A DNA stretch of 64,000 nt from Bacillota bacterium (GTDB taxonomy: Bacteria; Bacillota; Clostridia; Christensenellales; Aristaeellaceae). A program made the translations under genes and the position numbers. Below, piece after piece: positions 26,630 through 35,376 of this stretch (its first letter is position 1; each line of letters starts with the position of its first letter). A model generated the notes under the pieces. That model had not been told where the DNA came from. It saw only the letters and a program-made list of their open reading frames with translations, and did not search any database. The stretch lies in contig JAEYCB010000042.1 in NCBI GenBank assembly GCA_023404345.1, positions 50,606 to 114,605 of the forward strand. The letters are read 5' to 3'.

Positions 26630-27670
26630 GTGAACATGTTGCTTCGGGACAAAATTCTGGGAAGTCTTGCAGGGTCCACTATCGGTGATGCAATGGGTGC
26701 AGCTACGGAGCTGCTGACAGAGGACGAAATTATCCGCCGGTTTGGCAAGCCTGTAGACAGCTTTGAGGTGCCTCCTGCCAATAACCCCTATGCGGGCGGC
26801 CGCAACGCCGGTCAGCTCACGGACGATTCCAGCCTGACGCTGGGCCTGTGCCGTTCCTACCTGGAGCACGGTGGCATCATAACGATAGATGCTGTGGTAG
26901 AAACCATCCTGCGCTGGAGCGAGAGCGAGTATTATCCCCGCTTTGCCGGTCCTGCCACTAAGGAAGCTGTACAGCGCCTGCGCAATGGCGACGATCCTCT
27001 GGAGGTAGGCCGTCACGGGGATATCAGCATGGGAGGCGTGACCAATGGCGCCGCGATGAAGATCTCGCCCGCCGGCCTGATGCATCCCGGTAACCTGGAC
27101 GCAGCCATCCACGATGCAGTGACCATTTGTCTGCCCACGCACGGTACGCAAATCGCCATTTCCGGCGCCTGCTCCGTAGCGTGCGCCGTATCGGCCGCAA
27201 TGATGGAAAACGCCACGCCTTTCTCCATTGGCAAAGCGGCGCTCTATGGTGCCGAAAAGGGAGAAGCCATCGGCCGGGAAAAGGGCCGCATCGCAGCCGG
27301 TCCTTCCGTACCCGAACGCTTAAGACTGGCGATGCAGATTGCCCTGAGCGAGTCGCAGCCCGCTCAAGCGTGCCGCAAAATCGGTAAGCTGATCGGCTCC
27401 GGACTGCCGGCGGCCGAGGCCGTTCCCGCAGCGCTGGGCATCTTCCTGGCTGTAGACGGCGATCCCATGCAAGCCATTCAATGGGCCGTAAATCTGGGGG
27501 ACGACACGGATACCGTGGGCTGCATGGCCGGAGCTATCAGCGGCGCTTATGCAGGCATCGGCCGCATCTCAGAAAAGCTGCTGAAACAGATTGAGCAGAT
27601 CAACCACCTGGATCTGACCGCCATCGCCGATGCCATGACCCGTATTCTGGATTCCGAAAAGGGGGATTAA
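26630..27670 (+). CDS. ADP-ribosylglycohydrolase (DraG) family protein
   Basis: 346 residues of the DraG fold, which hydrolyses ribosyl N- or O-glycosidic bonds with two Mg ions. Metal-site motifs are complete: GSTIGDAMGAATE near the N-terminus, LTDDSSLTLGL, and GDDTDTVGCMAGAISGA near the C-terminus. Family members remove ADP-ribose from proteins, but others act on small ribosyl substrates. As first gene of a sugar-import operon it probably cleaves an imported compound. It starts at GTG 26630, eight bases after GGAGG; a TTG farther upstream would include that site. One base separates it from the ATPase gene. Confidence 0.9.
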   Translation: MNMLLRDKILGSLAGSTIGDAMGAATELLTEDEIIRRFGKPVDSFEVPPANNPYAGGRNAGQLTDDSSLTLGLCRSYLEHGGIITIDAVVETILRWSESEYYPRFAGPATKEAVQRLRNGDDPLEVGRHGDISMGGVTNGAAMKISPAGLMHPGNLDAAIHDAVTICLPTHGTQIAISGACSVACAVSAAMMENATPFSIGKAALYGAEKGEAIGREKGRIAAGPSVPERLRLAMQIALSESQPAQACRKIGKLIGSGLPAAEAVPAALGIFLAVDGDPMQAIQWAVNLGDDTDTVGCMAGAISGAYAGIGRISEKLLKQIEQINHLDLTAIADAMTRILDSEKGD

Positions 27671-27671
27671 G

Positions 27672-29177
27672 ATGAGCGAACTGCTGCGGATGTCCAACAT
27701 TCGCAAAGTTTTTCCGGGCATGGTGGCGTTAGACAACGTCAGCTTTGACCTTGGTGAAGGCGAGGTTCACGCTCTTTTGGGCGAAAACGGCGCAGGAAAA
27801 TCCACGCTGATGAACATCCTCTTTGGCCTCTACAGGCGCGACGGCGGCACCATCGCCATTCGGGGTCGCGAGGAAAACCTTGGAAGTCCCGAAGCAAGCT
27901 ACCGCGCAGGCGTACGTCTGATTCCTCAGGAGCTGCACCTGATTCCCACGCTGACAGTGCAGGAAAACATCTTTGCCGGCCATCTACCCCACAGCCGGCT
28001 GGGCATTGTGGATAACGCCGCCATTCGCAAGGGTGCACAGGAGGTCCTCAGCCAGCTTGGTCTGACACATATCGATCTAAGCTGCAAGGCGGGTGAGCTG
28101 AGCGTTTCCCAGCAGCAGATGGTGGCTATCGCCCGCGCGTTTCAGGCCTCTCCCTCCATCATCGTCTTTGACGAGCCTACTTCGGCCCTCAGCCGTGACG
28201 AAACCGCCCATCTGTTTGATATGATCCGTCATCTCAAAAGCCAGAAGGTCGGCATCATCTACATTACGCACCGTCTGGAAGAAGTTTTGGAAATCGCTGA
28301 CCGCGTAACCGTCATGCGCGACGGCAAGGTGGCCGGCCATGCACAAGGCAGCGAAATCACCATTCCGTGGATTATGGACACCACCACCGGCCTTTCCGAA
28401 GACAAGCGATATCCGAAAGTGGCACACAAGCCTCGCGAGGAAAAGCTGCTGGAGGTGGAACACCTGTCCCTCTCCGGAAAGTTTGAAGATGTGAATTTCA
28501 ACGTAAAGAGTGGAGAAATTCTGGGGCTGACCGGCTTTGTAGGTGCAGGCAAAACCGAATTGGCCCGGGTGCTCTTTGGCATCGACGCACCCAGCTCCGG
28601 CGTCATCCGGCTGCATGGGAAAAAGGTGGAGCATTATTCCATTTCTAAAGCCATTGCACAGGGTGTCGCGCTCATTCCTGAAGACCGCCGGAAAGATGGC
28701 CTGGTCACATCGCGCACGATTCTGGAGAATTTGACGCTGCCCATGCTCTCACATTACTGCAACCGATTGGGCGTAATCCGCAAGCGCAAAGAGGCCAGCG
28801 AAACCGACGATTATATCCACAAACTCAATATTGTCACCACCAGCCGCAACAAGCGCGTGCGCTATCTCAGCGGCGGCAACCAGCAAAAAATCGTTATTGC
28901 CAAGTGGCTCAACGCCGGAGCAAAGCTCTTTATCTTTGACGAAGCCACACGCGGCATCGACGTAGGCGCCAAGGCAGAAATCTATCGCCTCATGGGTGAA
29001 CTGGCCGCTTCCGGTGCAGCTGTGATCAACATTTCCATGGAATTTCAGGAGATTCTGGGGGTAAGTGACCGGATTCTCGTCATGCGGCAAGGGCGCGTTG
29101 CCGGCGAGCTGCCCATTGCCGAGGCAACCGCGGACCGGCTCTACCAGATGGCGGGAGGCGAAAAAAGTGAAAACTAA
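27672..29177 (+). CDS. Ribose-type sugar ABC transporter ATPase, two domains
   Basis: 501 residues with two ATPase halves, as in RbsA/MglA. The first half has Walker A GENGAGKST and Walker B IIVFDEPTSALS; the second has GFVGAGKTELA, signature YLSGGNQQKIVIAKWL and LFIFDEATRGIDVG. The first signature reads ELSVSQQQ, with Ser for the usual Gly. The unequal second site is normal for the family. The start ATG 27672 follows AAAGGGGG. It overlaps the permease gene by 11 bases. Confidence 0.94.
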   Translation: MSELLRMSNIRKVFPGMVALDNVSFDLGEGEVHALLGENGAGKSTLMNILFGLYRRDGGTIAIRGREENLGSPEASYRAGVRLIPQELHLIPTLTVQENIFAGHLPHSRLGIVDNAAIRKGAQEVLSQLGLTHIDLSCKAGELSVSQQQMVAIARAFQASPSIIVFDEPTSALSRDETAHLFDMIRHLKSQKVGIIYITHRLEEVLEIADRVTVMRDGKVAGHAQGSEITIPWIMDTTTGLSEDKRYPKVAHKPREEKLLEVEHLSLSGKFEDVNFNVKSGEILGLTGFVGAGKTELARVLFGIDAPSSGVIRLHGKKVEHYSISKAIAQGVALIPEDRRKDGLVTSRTILENLTLPMLSHYCNRLGVIRKRKEASETDDYIHKLNIVTTSRNKRVRYLSGGNQQKIVIAKWLNAGAKLFIFDEATRGIDVGAKAEIYRLMGELAASGAAVINISMEFQEILGVSDRILVMRQGRVAGELPIAEATADRLYQMAGGEKSEN

Positions 29178-30162
29178 CGCTGTATTGCAGGGCGGCGACC
29201 GCGCCCGCCTCATCAAAAGGCTGCTGATGTCCTACGGGTCCATGATGGCCCTTGCGCTGATTTTTATCGTGTTTTCTCTGGCCACGCCGAATTTTCTGTC
29301 CCTTTCCAATCTCACGCTGATGCTGGGACAGATCTCCGTGGTAGGCGTAATCGCCTTCGGCGCCACCTTCGTACTGATTCTGGGCGGCCTGGACCTATCC
29401 ATCATGGGCATTCCCGGATTTGTGGGCAGTCTGGTAGCCATGCTCATGTCCAAGGGAATGGGCACCGTGCCCGCCATTGCCATTGGGCTGTGCACGGGTG
29501 CTCTGCTGGGACTGATTAATGGGCTGTTCGCAGTGAAGCTGCGTGTGGGTATCATTTACAGCGGCCTGGCCATGGCCTGGATTGCCCGCGGTCTGGACCT
29601 GTGGGTCAGCAACTACGGCCCCATCTTTGACGGCGTGCGTGACAATGCTCCTTTTCTCTGGCTGGGCCAAGGCAAAATCGGCAACTTTCCGGCCATCTTT
29701 CTCATCTTCCTGGTTTTGTTTATCATCTTGCACTTTACCATGACCAAAACGCCGTTTGGACGCAATATGTACGCCATCGGCGGCTCAGAGGACGGTGCCA
29801 AGGCTTGCGGTATCGACATTGATCATTACAAACTCATTGGCCTTTGTATCTCCGGGTTGTTCAGCGCCATTGGCGGCATCCTCATTACCGCCAAGGCCGG
29901 CGGTTCTATGCCGCGCGTAGGCGAGGGTGTATGGTTTAATGTGCTGTTGGCGGTGCTGTTTGGCACCACGGTGCTCACCGGCGGCGTGGCGCACATTCTG
30001 GGCACAGCGGTGGGCGTGCTGTTTACCGGTGTGCTGCTCAACGGCTTTACCCAGCTCAACGTGCATGAGTTTGACCAGGCCGTCATTCAGGGTGTGCTGA
30101 TCGTCGCAGCAGTCTTTATGGGCTCCCTGGGCGGAAAAATGCTCAAGATTGACCTGAAGTAG
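29167..30162 (+). CDS. Ribose-type sugar ABC transporter permease 1
   Basis: 331 residues, about nine or ten membrane helices, RbsC family (BPD_transp_2). Landmarks: NFLSLSNLTLMLGQISVVGV, VLILGGLDLSIMGIPGFVGS and FGRNMYAIGGSEDGAKACGI, the last being the ATPase-contact loop. It starts at GTG 29167, with GGGAGG eight bases upstream inside the ATPase gene. It probably forms a heterodimer with the next gene. It ends with TAG, showing that amber is an ordinary stop here. Confidence 0.93.
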   Translation: MKTNAVLQGGDRARLIKRLLMSYGSMMALALIFIVFSLATPNFLSLSNLTLMLGQISVVGVIAFGATFVLILGGLDLSIMGIPGFVGSLVAMLMSKGMGTVPAIAIGLCTGALLGLINGLFAVKLRVGIIYSGLAMAWIARGLDLWVSNYGPIFDGVRDNAPFLWLGQGKIGNFPAIFLIFLVLFIILHFTMTKTPFGRNMYAIGGSEDGAKACGIDIDHYKLIGLCISGLFSAIGGILITAKAGGSMPRVGEGVWFNVLLAVLFGTTVLTGGVAHILGTAVGVLFTGVLLNGFTQLNVHEFDQAVIQGVLIVAAVFMGSLGGKMLKIDLK

Positions 30163-30179
30163 GCGGGAGGAAAAAAGGC

Positions 30180-31139
30180 ATGAGCAAGAAAAAAGTTATC
30201 GGATTTGTGGCCAAATACGGCTCCGCCATTCTCATGCTGGGTGCGTTTCTCTACTTCAGCATTCGCATCCCGGATATCTGGCTGACCTCCTACATGCTCA
30301 GCAGCATTGTTGAGCAATCCGTGAGCCTGGGGCTGGTGGCGCTGGGCCTGACCATTGTCAGCGCCCATGGTGAGATGGATATGTCGATTGGTTCCGTGGT
30401 AAGTCTGGGCGCCATGCTGTCCATGATGTGCATTGCATCCAACCGTCCCATCTGGACTGCCGTGCTGCTCACGGTAGTCTGCGGAGCAGCCATTGGCGTA
30501 GTCAACGGCTTTATGCGCACCAAGATGCGCATCCCGGGCATGATTCCCACCATCGGTATGCAAAGCGCCATTGCCGGCGTTGCACTGATGGTTAACAACG
30601 GAAACATGATTTACGGCTCAGGCGAACACCTGAAAGCCTATACCCAGATGGGCCGCGGCTATATCGGCGCCATCTCGGTTCCCGCGCTGATCTTCGTGGC
30701 CATTGCGCTGGTGGTATGGTTCGTCATGGCCAAGATGAAGCAGGGCCGTCTGTTCTACATGATCGGCGGCAATGCTGACGCCACGGCGCTTTCAGGCATC
30801 AAGGTCAACCGGCAGGTACTCAAGGGCTATGTATTTTGCGCCATTCTCGGTGCGCTGGCCGGCGTCATGGCTTCGGCGCGCAGCGGAAGCGGCAATCCCG
30901 AAGCCGGTGTGGACCTGTTTCTGGATGGACTAATCGCTGTTACGCTGGGTAGCACGCTATTGACCGACGAACGGGAATATCGCGCGGTTGGGTCCATTGT
31001 AGGTGCCTTGTTCATCACTATGATGATTAACGGCCTGCAGCTCATTGGTCAGGGAAATCATATGCAGTGCATCATGAGAGGCGTACTGCTGCTGCTTGGT
31101 CTGGTTTTGTCTTCCCTTAGGAGCATCGCGGCGGAATAA
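30180..31139 (+). CDS. Ribose-type sugar ABC transporter permease 2
   Basis: 319 residues, RbsC family: SLGLVALGLTIVSAHGEMDM near helix 3 and FYMIGGNADATALSGIKVNR as the coupling loop. ATG 30180 follows GGAGG 17 bases after the first permease gene. Two different permeases instead of an RbsC homodimer are seen in several sugar and nucleoside importers of this class. Confidence 0.93.
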   Translation: MSKKKVIGFVAKYGSAILMLGAFLYFSIRIPDIWLTSYMLSSIVEQSVSLGLVALGLTIVSAHGEMDMSIGSVVSLGAMLSMMCIASNRPIWTAVLLTVVCGAAIGVVNGFMRTKMRIPGMIPTIGMQSAIAGVALMVNNGNMIYGSGEHLKAYTQMGRGYIGAISVPALIFVAIALVVWFVMAKMKQGRLFYMIGGNADATALSGIKVNRQVLKGYVFCAILGALAGVMASARSGSGNPEAGVDLFLDGLIAVTLGSTLLTDEREYRAVGSIVGALFITMMINGLQLIGQGNHMQCIMRGVLLLLGLVLSSLRSIAAE

Positions 31140-31258
31140 CAAATCTTTGCTTGCAAAGGCAGGTGAAAAAACAGGGCAAGCGTCTGATCCACCGGGGTGC
31201 TTTGAAGAAACGTAAATTGCAACAAGCGCATTATTTTGAACAGGAGGGAACTCTTATT

Positions 31259-32341
31259 ATGAAACGGCTGTTTGCTTTGCTGGTTAGTCTGGTCCTTGTT
31301 TTCTCTGTTTCCACCGCAGCGCTGGCAGATATCACCATTGCCGAGGAGACCGACAAGGTGATTTCCATGCGCCTTGAAAACGGCGCGGACGAAGTGCTCG
31401 CCTTCTACGATAGCTGGAGCGCTGCTGAATATGCTGCCGGCAACAAACCCGGCGAGGGCTTCAAGGTAGCCGTAGGCACCGGTGATCTGGTAAACGATAC
31501 TGCCCTCTTTGGCTTCTGGACCACGGTGCGTACCCTGCAGGCCCTGGGCTGCGAGGTCATCTACAATATCGGCGATGGCAGCTACTCTCCCAACAATGCG
31601 CAGGTAATGGAAAACTTCGTAGCGCAGAGCCCCGACGCCATTATGTGGCAGTTTGGCAACAGCCAGATTCTGGCCGCTGGTCTGGAAAAGGCTGCCCAGA
31701 GGGGCATCCCGGTATTCGGCATTGACAACAACCTTACCGGCGATACCGTCATCAGCGAAGTAACCGCTGATAACTTTGAAATCGGCCGCATCGCCGCGCG
31801 CTATGTCATCAATAACCTGGGCGGCAACGGCAATGTGGTGGATATTTTCTCCTCCGGCCACCGCGGCATCGAAACCCGCAACAAGATGTGGGAACTGATC
31901 TCTGCCGAGTTTGAGGGCATCAAGGAAATCGCCCGAATCCCGTGGGACAACGCCGCCGTGCAGACCTCCGTGCGCGACCGCATGGAAGCCACCCTGCAGG
32001 CCAATCCCTCCGGCTCCATTCAGGCTGTGTTCGCCTGCTACGATATTCCCGCCATGGCCGCCGCGGACGCGATCAAGGCTGCCGGCCGCGAGGATGAAAT
32101 GTTTGTTATCGGCATTGACGGCGACCGCGAGGCCCTGATCGAAGTGGCCAAGGGCGGCTGCCTGCAGGCCACCATTTCCCAGGACTTCACCCTGATGGGC
32201 ATGACCATCGCCTTTGAAATCGTTGACCACCTCAACGGCAAGGAGGTGCCGCGCTTCCTCTACGCGCCCGTCACGCTGGTCACCGCGGACAACGCCGCCG
32301 ACGTGTACATGCAGAAGTACGGCGAGGAGATTCCCCAGTAA
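31259..32341 (+). CDS. Ribose-type sugar ABC binding protein
   Basis: Extracellular receptor of the importer, 360 residues, type I periplasmic-binding fold (RbsB-like). The signal peptide (1-23, LVSLVLVFSVSTAALA) has no cysteine, so it is not a lipoprotein. The mature part has QSPDAIMWQFGNSQ, RGIPVFGIDNNLTGDTV, IGRIAARYVINNLGG and MFVIGIDGDREALIEVAKGG. The start ATG 31259 follows AGGAGGG by about ten bases; the frame is open 108 bases farther up, but without signal-peptide logic. A strong hairpin follows at 32356. The ligand is unknown. Confidence 0.9.
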   Translation: MKRLFALLVSLVLVFSVSTAALADITIAEETDKVISMRLENGADEVLAFYDSWSAAEYAAGNKPGEGFKVAVGTGDLVNDTALFGFWTTVRTLQALGCEVIYNIGDGSYSPNNAQVMENFVAQSPDAIMWQFGNSQILAAGLEKAAQRGIPVFGIDNNLTGDTVISEVTADNFEIGRIAARYVINNLGGNGNVVDIFSSGHRGIETRNKMWELISAEFEGIKEIARIPWDNAAVQTSVRDRMEATLQANPSGSIQAVFACYDIPAMAAADAIKAAGREDEMFVIGIDGDREALIEVAKGGCLQATISQDFTLMGMTIAFEIVDHLNGKEVPRFLYAPVTLVTADNAADVYMQKYGEEIPQ

Positions 32342-32355
32342 CCCTTGTTTTTCGC

Positions 32356-32387
32356 GGCATCCGAAGTCCTGCGTGGCTTCGGATGCC
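32356..32387 (+). other. Intergenic mRNA hairpin after the binding-protein gene
   Basis: GGCATCCGAAG and CTTCGGATGCC form a perfect 11-bp stem without a T run; probably a stabiliser or partial terminator that sets the binding protein above the enzymes. Confidence 0.6.
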
Positions 32388-32417
32388 GAATTTGCCTGAC
32401 AGGATGTGAAGGAGCGC

Positions 32418-32873
32418 ATGAAAATCGCTTTGGGATCCGACCACCGGGGATATCCGGTCAAAGAAGCCATTAAGCGGCATTTGCTCGCCGCGGGTCACGA
32501 GGTCAAGGACTTTGGCTGCTTTAGCGAAGAGTCTGCCAATTATGTGGTCTATGCGCGGGAAGTGGCGCTTGCCGTAAGGGACGGTCAGTTTGAGCGCGGC
32601 ATTCTGCTGTGCAATGACGGGCTGGGCATGTCGATCGTCGCCAACAAGGTGCCCGGCATCCGCTGCTCTCTGTGCACGGATTGCTATTATGCGCGCATCG
32701 CGCGCGAGCATAACGATGCCAACGTTCTGGCCTTCGGCTGCCGCACTCCGGTGGACGAAGCGCTGCGCATTGTGGATACCTGGCTGGAAACGCCCTTTGA
32801 AGGCGGACGGCACATTCCCCGGCTGGAAATGATTTCTCAGCTGGAGCAAGAGATGATGGGGCGATCGCATTGA
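32418..32873 (+). CDS. RpiB/LacA/LacB-family sugar isomerase
   Basis: 151 residues. RpiB proteins interconvert aldose and ketose phosphates such as ribose 5-phosphate and ribulose 5-phosphate. Seen: MKIALGSDHRGYP, GILLCNDGLGMSIVANKVPG and REHNDANVLAFG. The base cysteine is kept, but the usual CGTGIG reads CNDGLG, so the substrate may differ from ribose 5-phosphate (tetrose-phosphate and allose forms are known in the family). Start ATG 32418 was chosen because it fits the family N-terminus; an in-frame GTG four codons earlier is possible. Its end overlaps the kinase start. Confidence 0.88.
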   Translation: MKIALGSDHRGYPVKEAIKRHLLAAGHEVKDFGCFSEESANYVVYAREVALAVRDGQFERGILLCNDGLGMSIVANKVPGIRCSLCTDCYYARIAREHNDANVLAFGCRTPVDEALRIVDTWLETPFEGGRHIPRLEMISQLEQEMMGRSH

Positions 32874-34399
32874 ATAAGCAGTATGTCATGGGAATTGACG
32901 CGGGCACGGAAAGCGTGCGCGCCGTCCTGTACGACCTCGGCGGTCGTCAGGTGGCTCAGGCCAGCCGCAGCAACCTGACAACCTTCCCCCGTCCGGGCTG
33001 GGCAGAGCAGTCGCCCGCCGGATGGATCAAAAACCTAACGGAATCAGTTCATGAATGCCTCTCACAGGTCGAGGATTTTTCGCCGGATCAGGTCAAGGGG
33101 CTTTGTGTGGACGGCACGTGTTCCACGGTGGTTGTCGCCCTCAATGACGGCACCGTGCTGGGCGACGCCATTCTCTGGATGGACACGCGTGCGGCTGACG
33201 AGGCCCGGCATATCGCCGCCAGCAATCACCCGGTCCTGCGCTATTCCGGCGGGGAGGATGCGGTGGAGTGGCTGGTGCCCAAGGCGCTCTGGATGAAAAT
33301 CCACGAGCCCCAGCGTTATCACCGCGCTCAGAAGCTGGTGGAAGCGCTGGATTACCTCACCTTCTGGCTTTGCGGCCAATGGAGTGCCTCTGTATGCAAC
33401 GCCACGGACGCATGGAACTATGTAAGCACCGAAGGCGGCTTCTGCCCGGACTTTTTTGTGCAGATCGGCCTTGAAGACCTGATGGAGAAACTTCCCCGGA
33501 GGGTGTTGCAAATGGGCGAGCGTGCGGGTGAACTCACGCCGCAGGCCGCGCAGGTGCTTGGATTGGCCGCAGGCACGCCGGTGGCACAGGGTGGCATCGA
33601 CGCGCACGCCGGCATGCTGGGCATGGGCATCGGAGAGCCGGGCGTGATGGCGATGACCATTGGTTCCTCCAGCGTGCACCTGGTTTATACCGATCAGCCC
33701 ACATTCATTCCGGGCCTGTGGGGACCCTATCCCGACATTATCCTCAAGGACCGGTGGCTTTTGCAGGGCGGACAGACCTCCACGGGTTCCGTGGTCAGGT
33801 GGGTCAAGGACGGCTTTGCTCCGGCTGCGCAGCGCGACGCGGTTCGGGAGGGCAAGCGCGTATATCAGCTGCTGGATGAGCGCGCGGCGCGCATCCCTCC
33901 GGGAAGCAACGGCGTTACGGCGCTGGAGCATTTTCAGGGCAACCGCAGCCCCTACCGTGATCCTCTCGCCAAGGGCGTCTTTCTGGGCCTCACACTGGCC
34001 ACGCGCGAGGAAGAAATTTTCCGGGCCGTCATGGAGGCGGCGGCGTTTGGCACGCGGCTGATTCTGGAAACCCTTGCGCAGGGCGGCGTGAAGGTATCGG
34101 AGCTGCGCGCCTGCGGCGGGGGTTCACAAAGTCCCCTGTGGCTGCAAATTCATGCCGATGTTTGCGGCTTGCCTCTCACCGTATGCGAGACGGAAAACGT
34201 CGTTGCATTGGGCAGCGCCATGTGTGCGGCCGTCGCCGCCGGTCTTTATCCCGACCTGCATGCGGCCATGCGGGCCATGTCCTGCGCCACGAGGGTGGTA
34301 CACCCCTGCGAGCGGACGCATGAAGCATATGCCATCCCCTATCGCAGATACGTGCAGACCTATCAGGCGCTCAAGCCCCTTTTTCATGAATTCCCCTAA
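32870..34399 (+). CDS. FGGY-family carbohydrate kinase
   Basis: 509 residues, two actin-like ATPase domains. MGIDAGTESVRAVLYDLGG begins the N-terminal phosphate-binding loop; VDGTCSTVVVALNDG, ILWMDTRAADEA, GGIDAHAGMLGMG and ACGGGSQSPLWLQIHADVCG follow. The pattern resembles ribulokinase-type pentulose kinases more than glycerol kinase. It starts at TTG 32870, which shares bases with the isomerase stop (TTGA), so translation is coupled. It probably phosphorylates the ketose formed in this pathway; substrate not certain. Confidence 0.9.
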   Translation: MNKQYVMGIDAGTESVRAVLYDLGGRQVAQASRSNLTTFPRPGWAEQSPAGWIKNLTESVHECLSQVEDFSPDQVKGLCVDGTCSTVVVALNDGTVLGDAILWMDTRAADEARHIAASNHPVLRYSGGEDAVEWLVPKALWMKIHEPQRYHRAQKLVEALDYLTFWLCGQWSASVCNATDAWNYVSTEGGFCPDFFVQIGLEDLMEKLPRRVLQMGERAGELTPQAAQVLGLAAGTPVAQGGIDAHAGMLGMGIGEPGVMAMTIGSSSVHLVYTDQPTFIPGLWGPYPDIILKDRWLLQGGQTSTGSVVRWVKDGFAPAAQRDAVREGKRVYQLLDERAARIPPGSNGVTALEHFQGNRSPYRDPLAKGVFLGLTLATREEEIFRAVMEAAAFGTRLILETLAQGGVKVSELRACGGGSQSPLWLQIHADVCGLPLTVCETENVVALGSAMCAAVAAGLYPDLHAAMRAMSCATRVVHPCERTHEAYAIPYRRYVQTYQALKPLFHEFP

Positions 34400-34446
34400 C
34401 CTGCCGCCCGCAGGATGTCACAGCCTTGAAAGGATGTCTGTAGCAA

Positions 34447-35262
34447 ATGGAAAAACAGTTTATTGTTGATACGCACATGCACTATGGAACGGACCCGGCC
34501 GTTGCGGAGGACACCTGCGTGCCCTACATGCACTACGGTGACGGCGCCAGCGTGATCCGCTGTCTGGACGAGCAGCACGCGGACTGGGGCGTACTCTTCC
34601 CCCACGACCGGCCCATGAACCCTCCCGTAGACACCACCTATGAAAAGGCCAACGAGGAAGTGGCGAAGGTCCGTCTGGCCTATCCCGACCGGATCATTGC
34701 GGCAGCCCGCATCAACCCGCTTTTCGGCGCAAAGGCCACATACCGCCAGTTGGACCGTTGCGCCGGGGAATGGGGATTCAGCGGCGTCAAGCTGGTTGCC
34801 AGCTATGACCAGTATGCCGCCTCGGATGTCAAGGTGCTGGCTCCTGTGTTTGAGAAGGCTGAGGAGTATGACCTGACCGTTTTGTTCCACTCCGGCGATT
34901 CCCACAAGGACATGCCCGCGCTTCAGGCTTTTGTGGCCAAGCACTTCCCCAAGGTGCGCATCGTCATGGCGCATATCGGCGGGCATGAGGGTCTGCGCGA
35001 AGCAATCATCGCGTGTCAGGAAAACGAAAACCTGTACTGCGATATGGCTCAGGCCTGGCCGTACGATATTAAATGTTTTGTGCGCAAGGTGGGCGCTCAC
35101 CGGCTGACCTATGGGTCGGACGTACCCTACCAGTCGCCCGCTGTGGAGCAGCTAAAGCTGAAAGTCATCGGCATGACCCCAGAGCAGGAAAACGAGGTAT
35201 TCGGTGGAACTGCCCGGCGCATCTGGAAAATCGACCGTTTGGAAAAAAAGCTTGTTAGATAA
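34447..35262 (+). CDS. Amidohydrolase (amidohydro-rel / family 2) metal hydrolase
   Basis: 271 residues of a TIM-barrel hydrolase. The metal-site motif VDTHMHYG at the N-terminus, GVKLVAS (Lys), LFHSGDSH, VMAHIGGHEG and LTYGSDVPY (Asp) mark the barrel strands. Members hydrolyse lactones, amides or decarboxylate small acids. As last gene of the sugar operon it may open a lactone or remove a non-sugar part. The start ATG 34447 follows AAAGGATG. A clear terminator follows. Confidence 0.88.
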   Translation: MEKQFIVDTHMHYGTDPAVAEDTCVPYMHYGDGASVIRCLDEQHADWGVLFPHDRPMNPPVDTTYEKANEEVAKVRLAYPDRIIAAARINPLFGAKATYRQLDRCAGEWGFSGVKLVASYDQYAASDVKVLAPVFEKAEEYDLTVLFHSGDSHKDMPALQAFVAKHFPKVRIVMAHIGGHEGLREAIIACQENENLYCDMAQAWPYDIKCFVRKVGAHRLTYGSDVPYQSPAVEQLKLKVIGMTPEQENEVFGGTARRIWKIDRLEKKLVR

Positions 35263-35275
35263 AAAGGATAAGTAT

Positions 35276-35310
35276 ATGGCCCGTGCTGTTTTTTCGGCAC
35301 GGGCCATTTC
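35276..35310 (+). terminator. Terminator of the ribosyl-conjugate operon
   Basis: ATGGCCCGTGC (35276-35286) and GCACGGGCCAT (35297-35307), a perfect 11-bp stem followed by TTCT. Confidence 0.8.
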
Positions 35311-35376
35311 TATAATGGTCCACTTAAGGCGGCGCGGCATTAACCGCCTTTCCCAATGGTTCCGGCTTCATTCATC

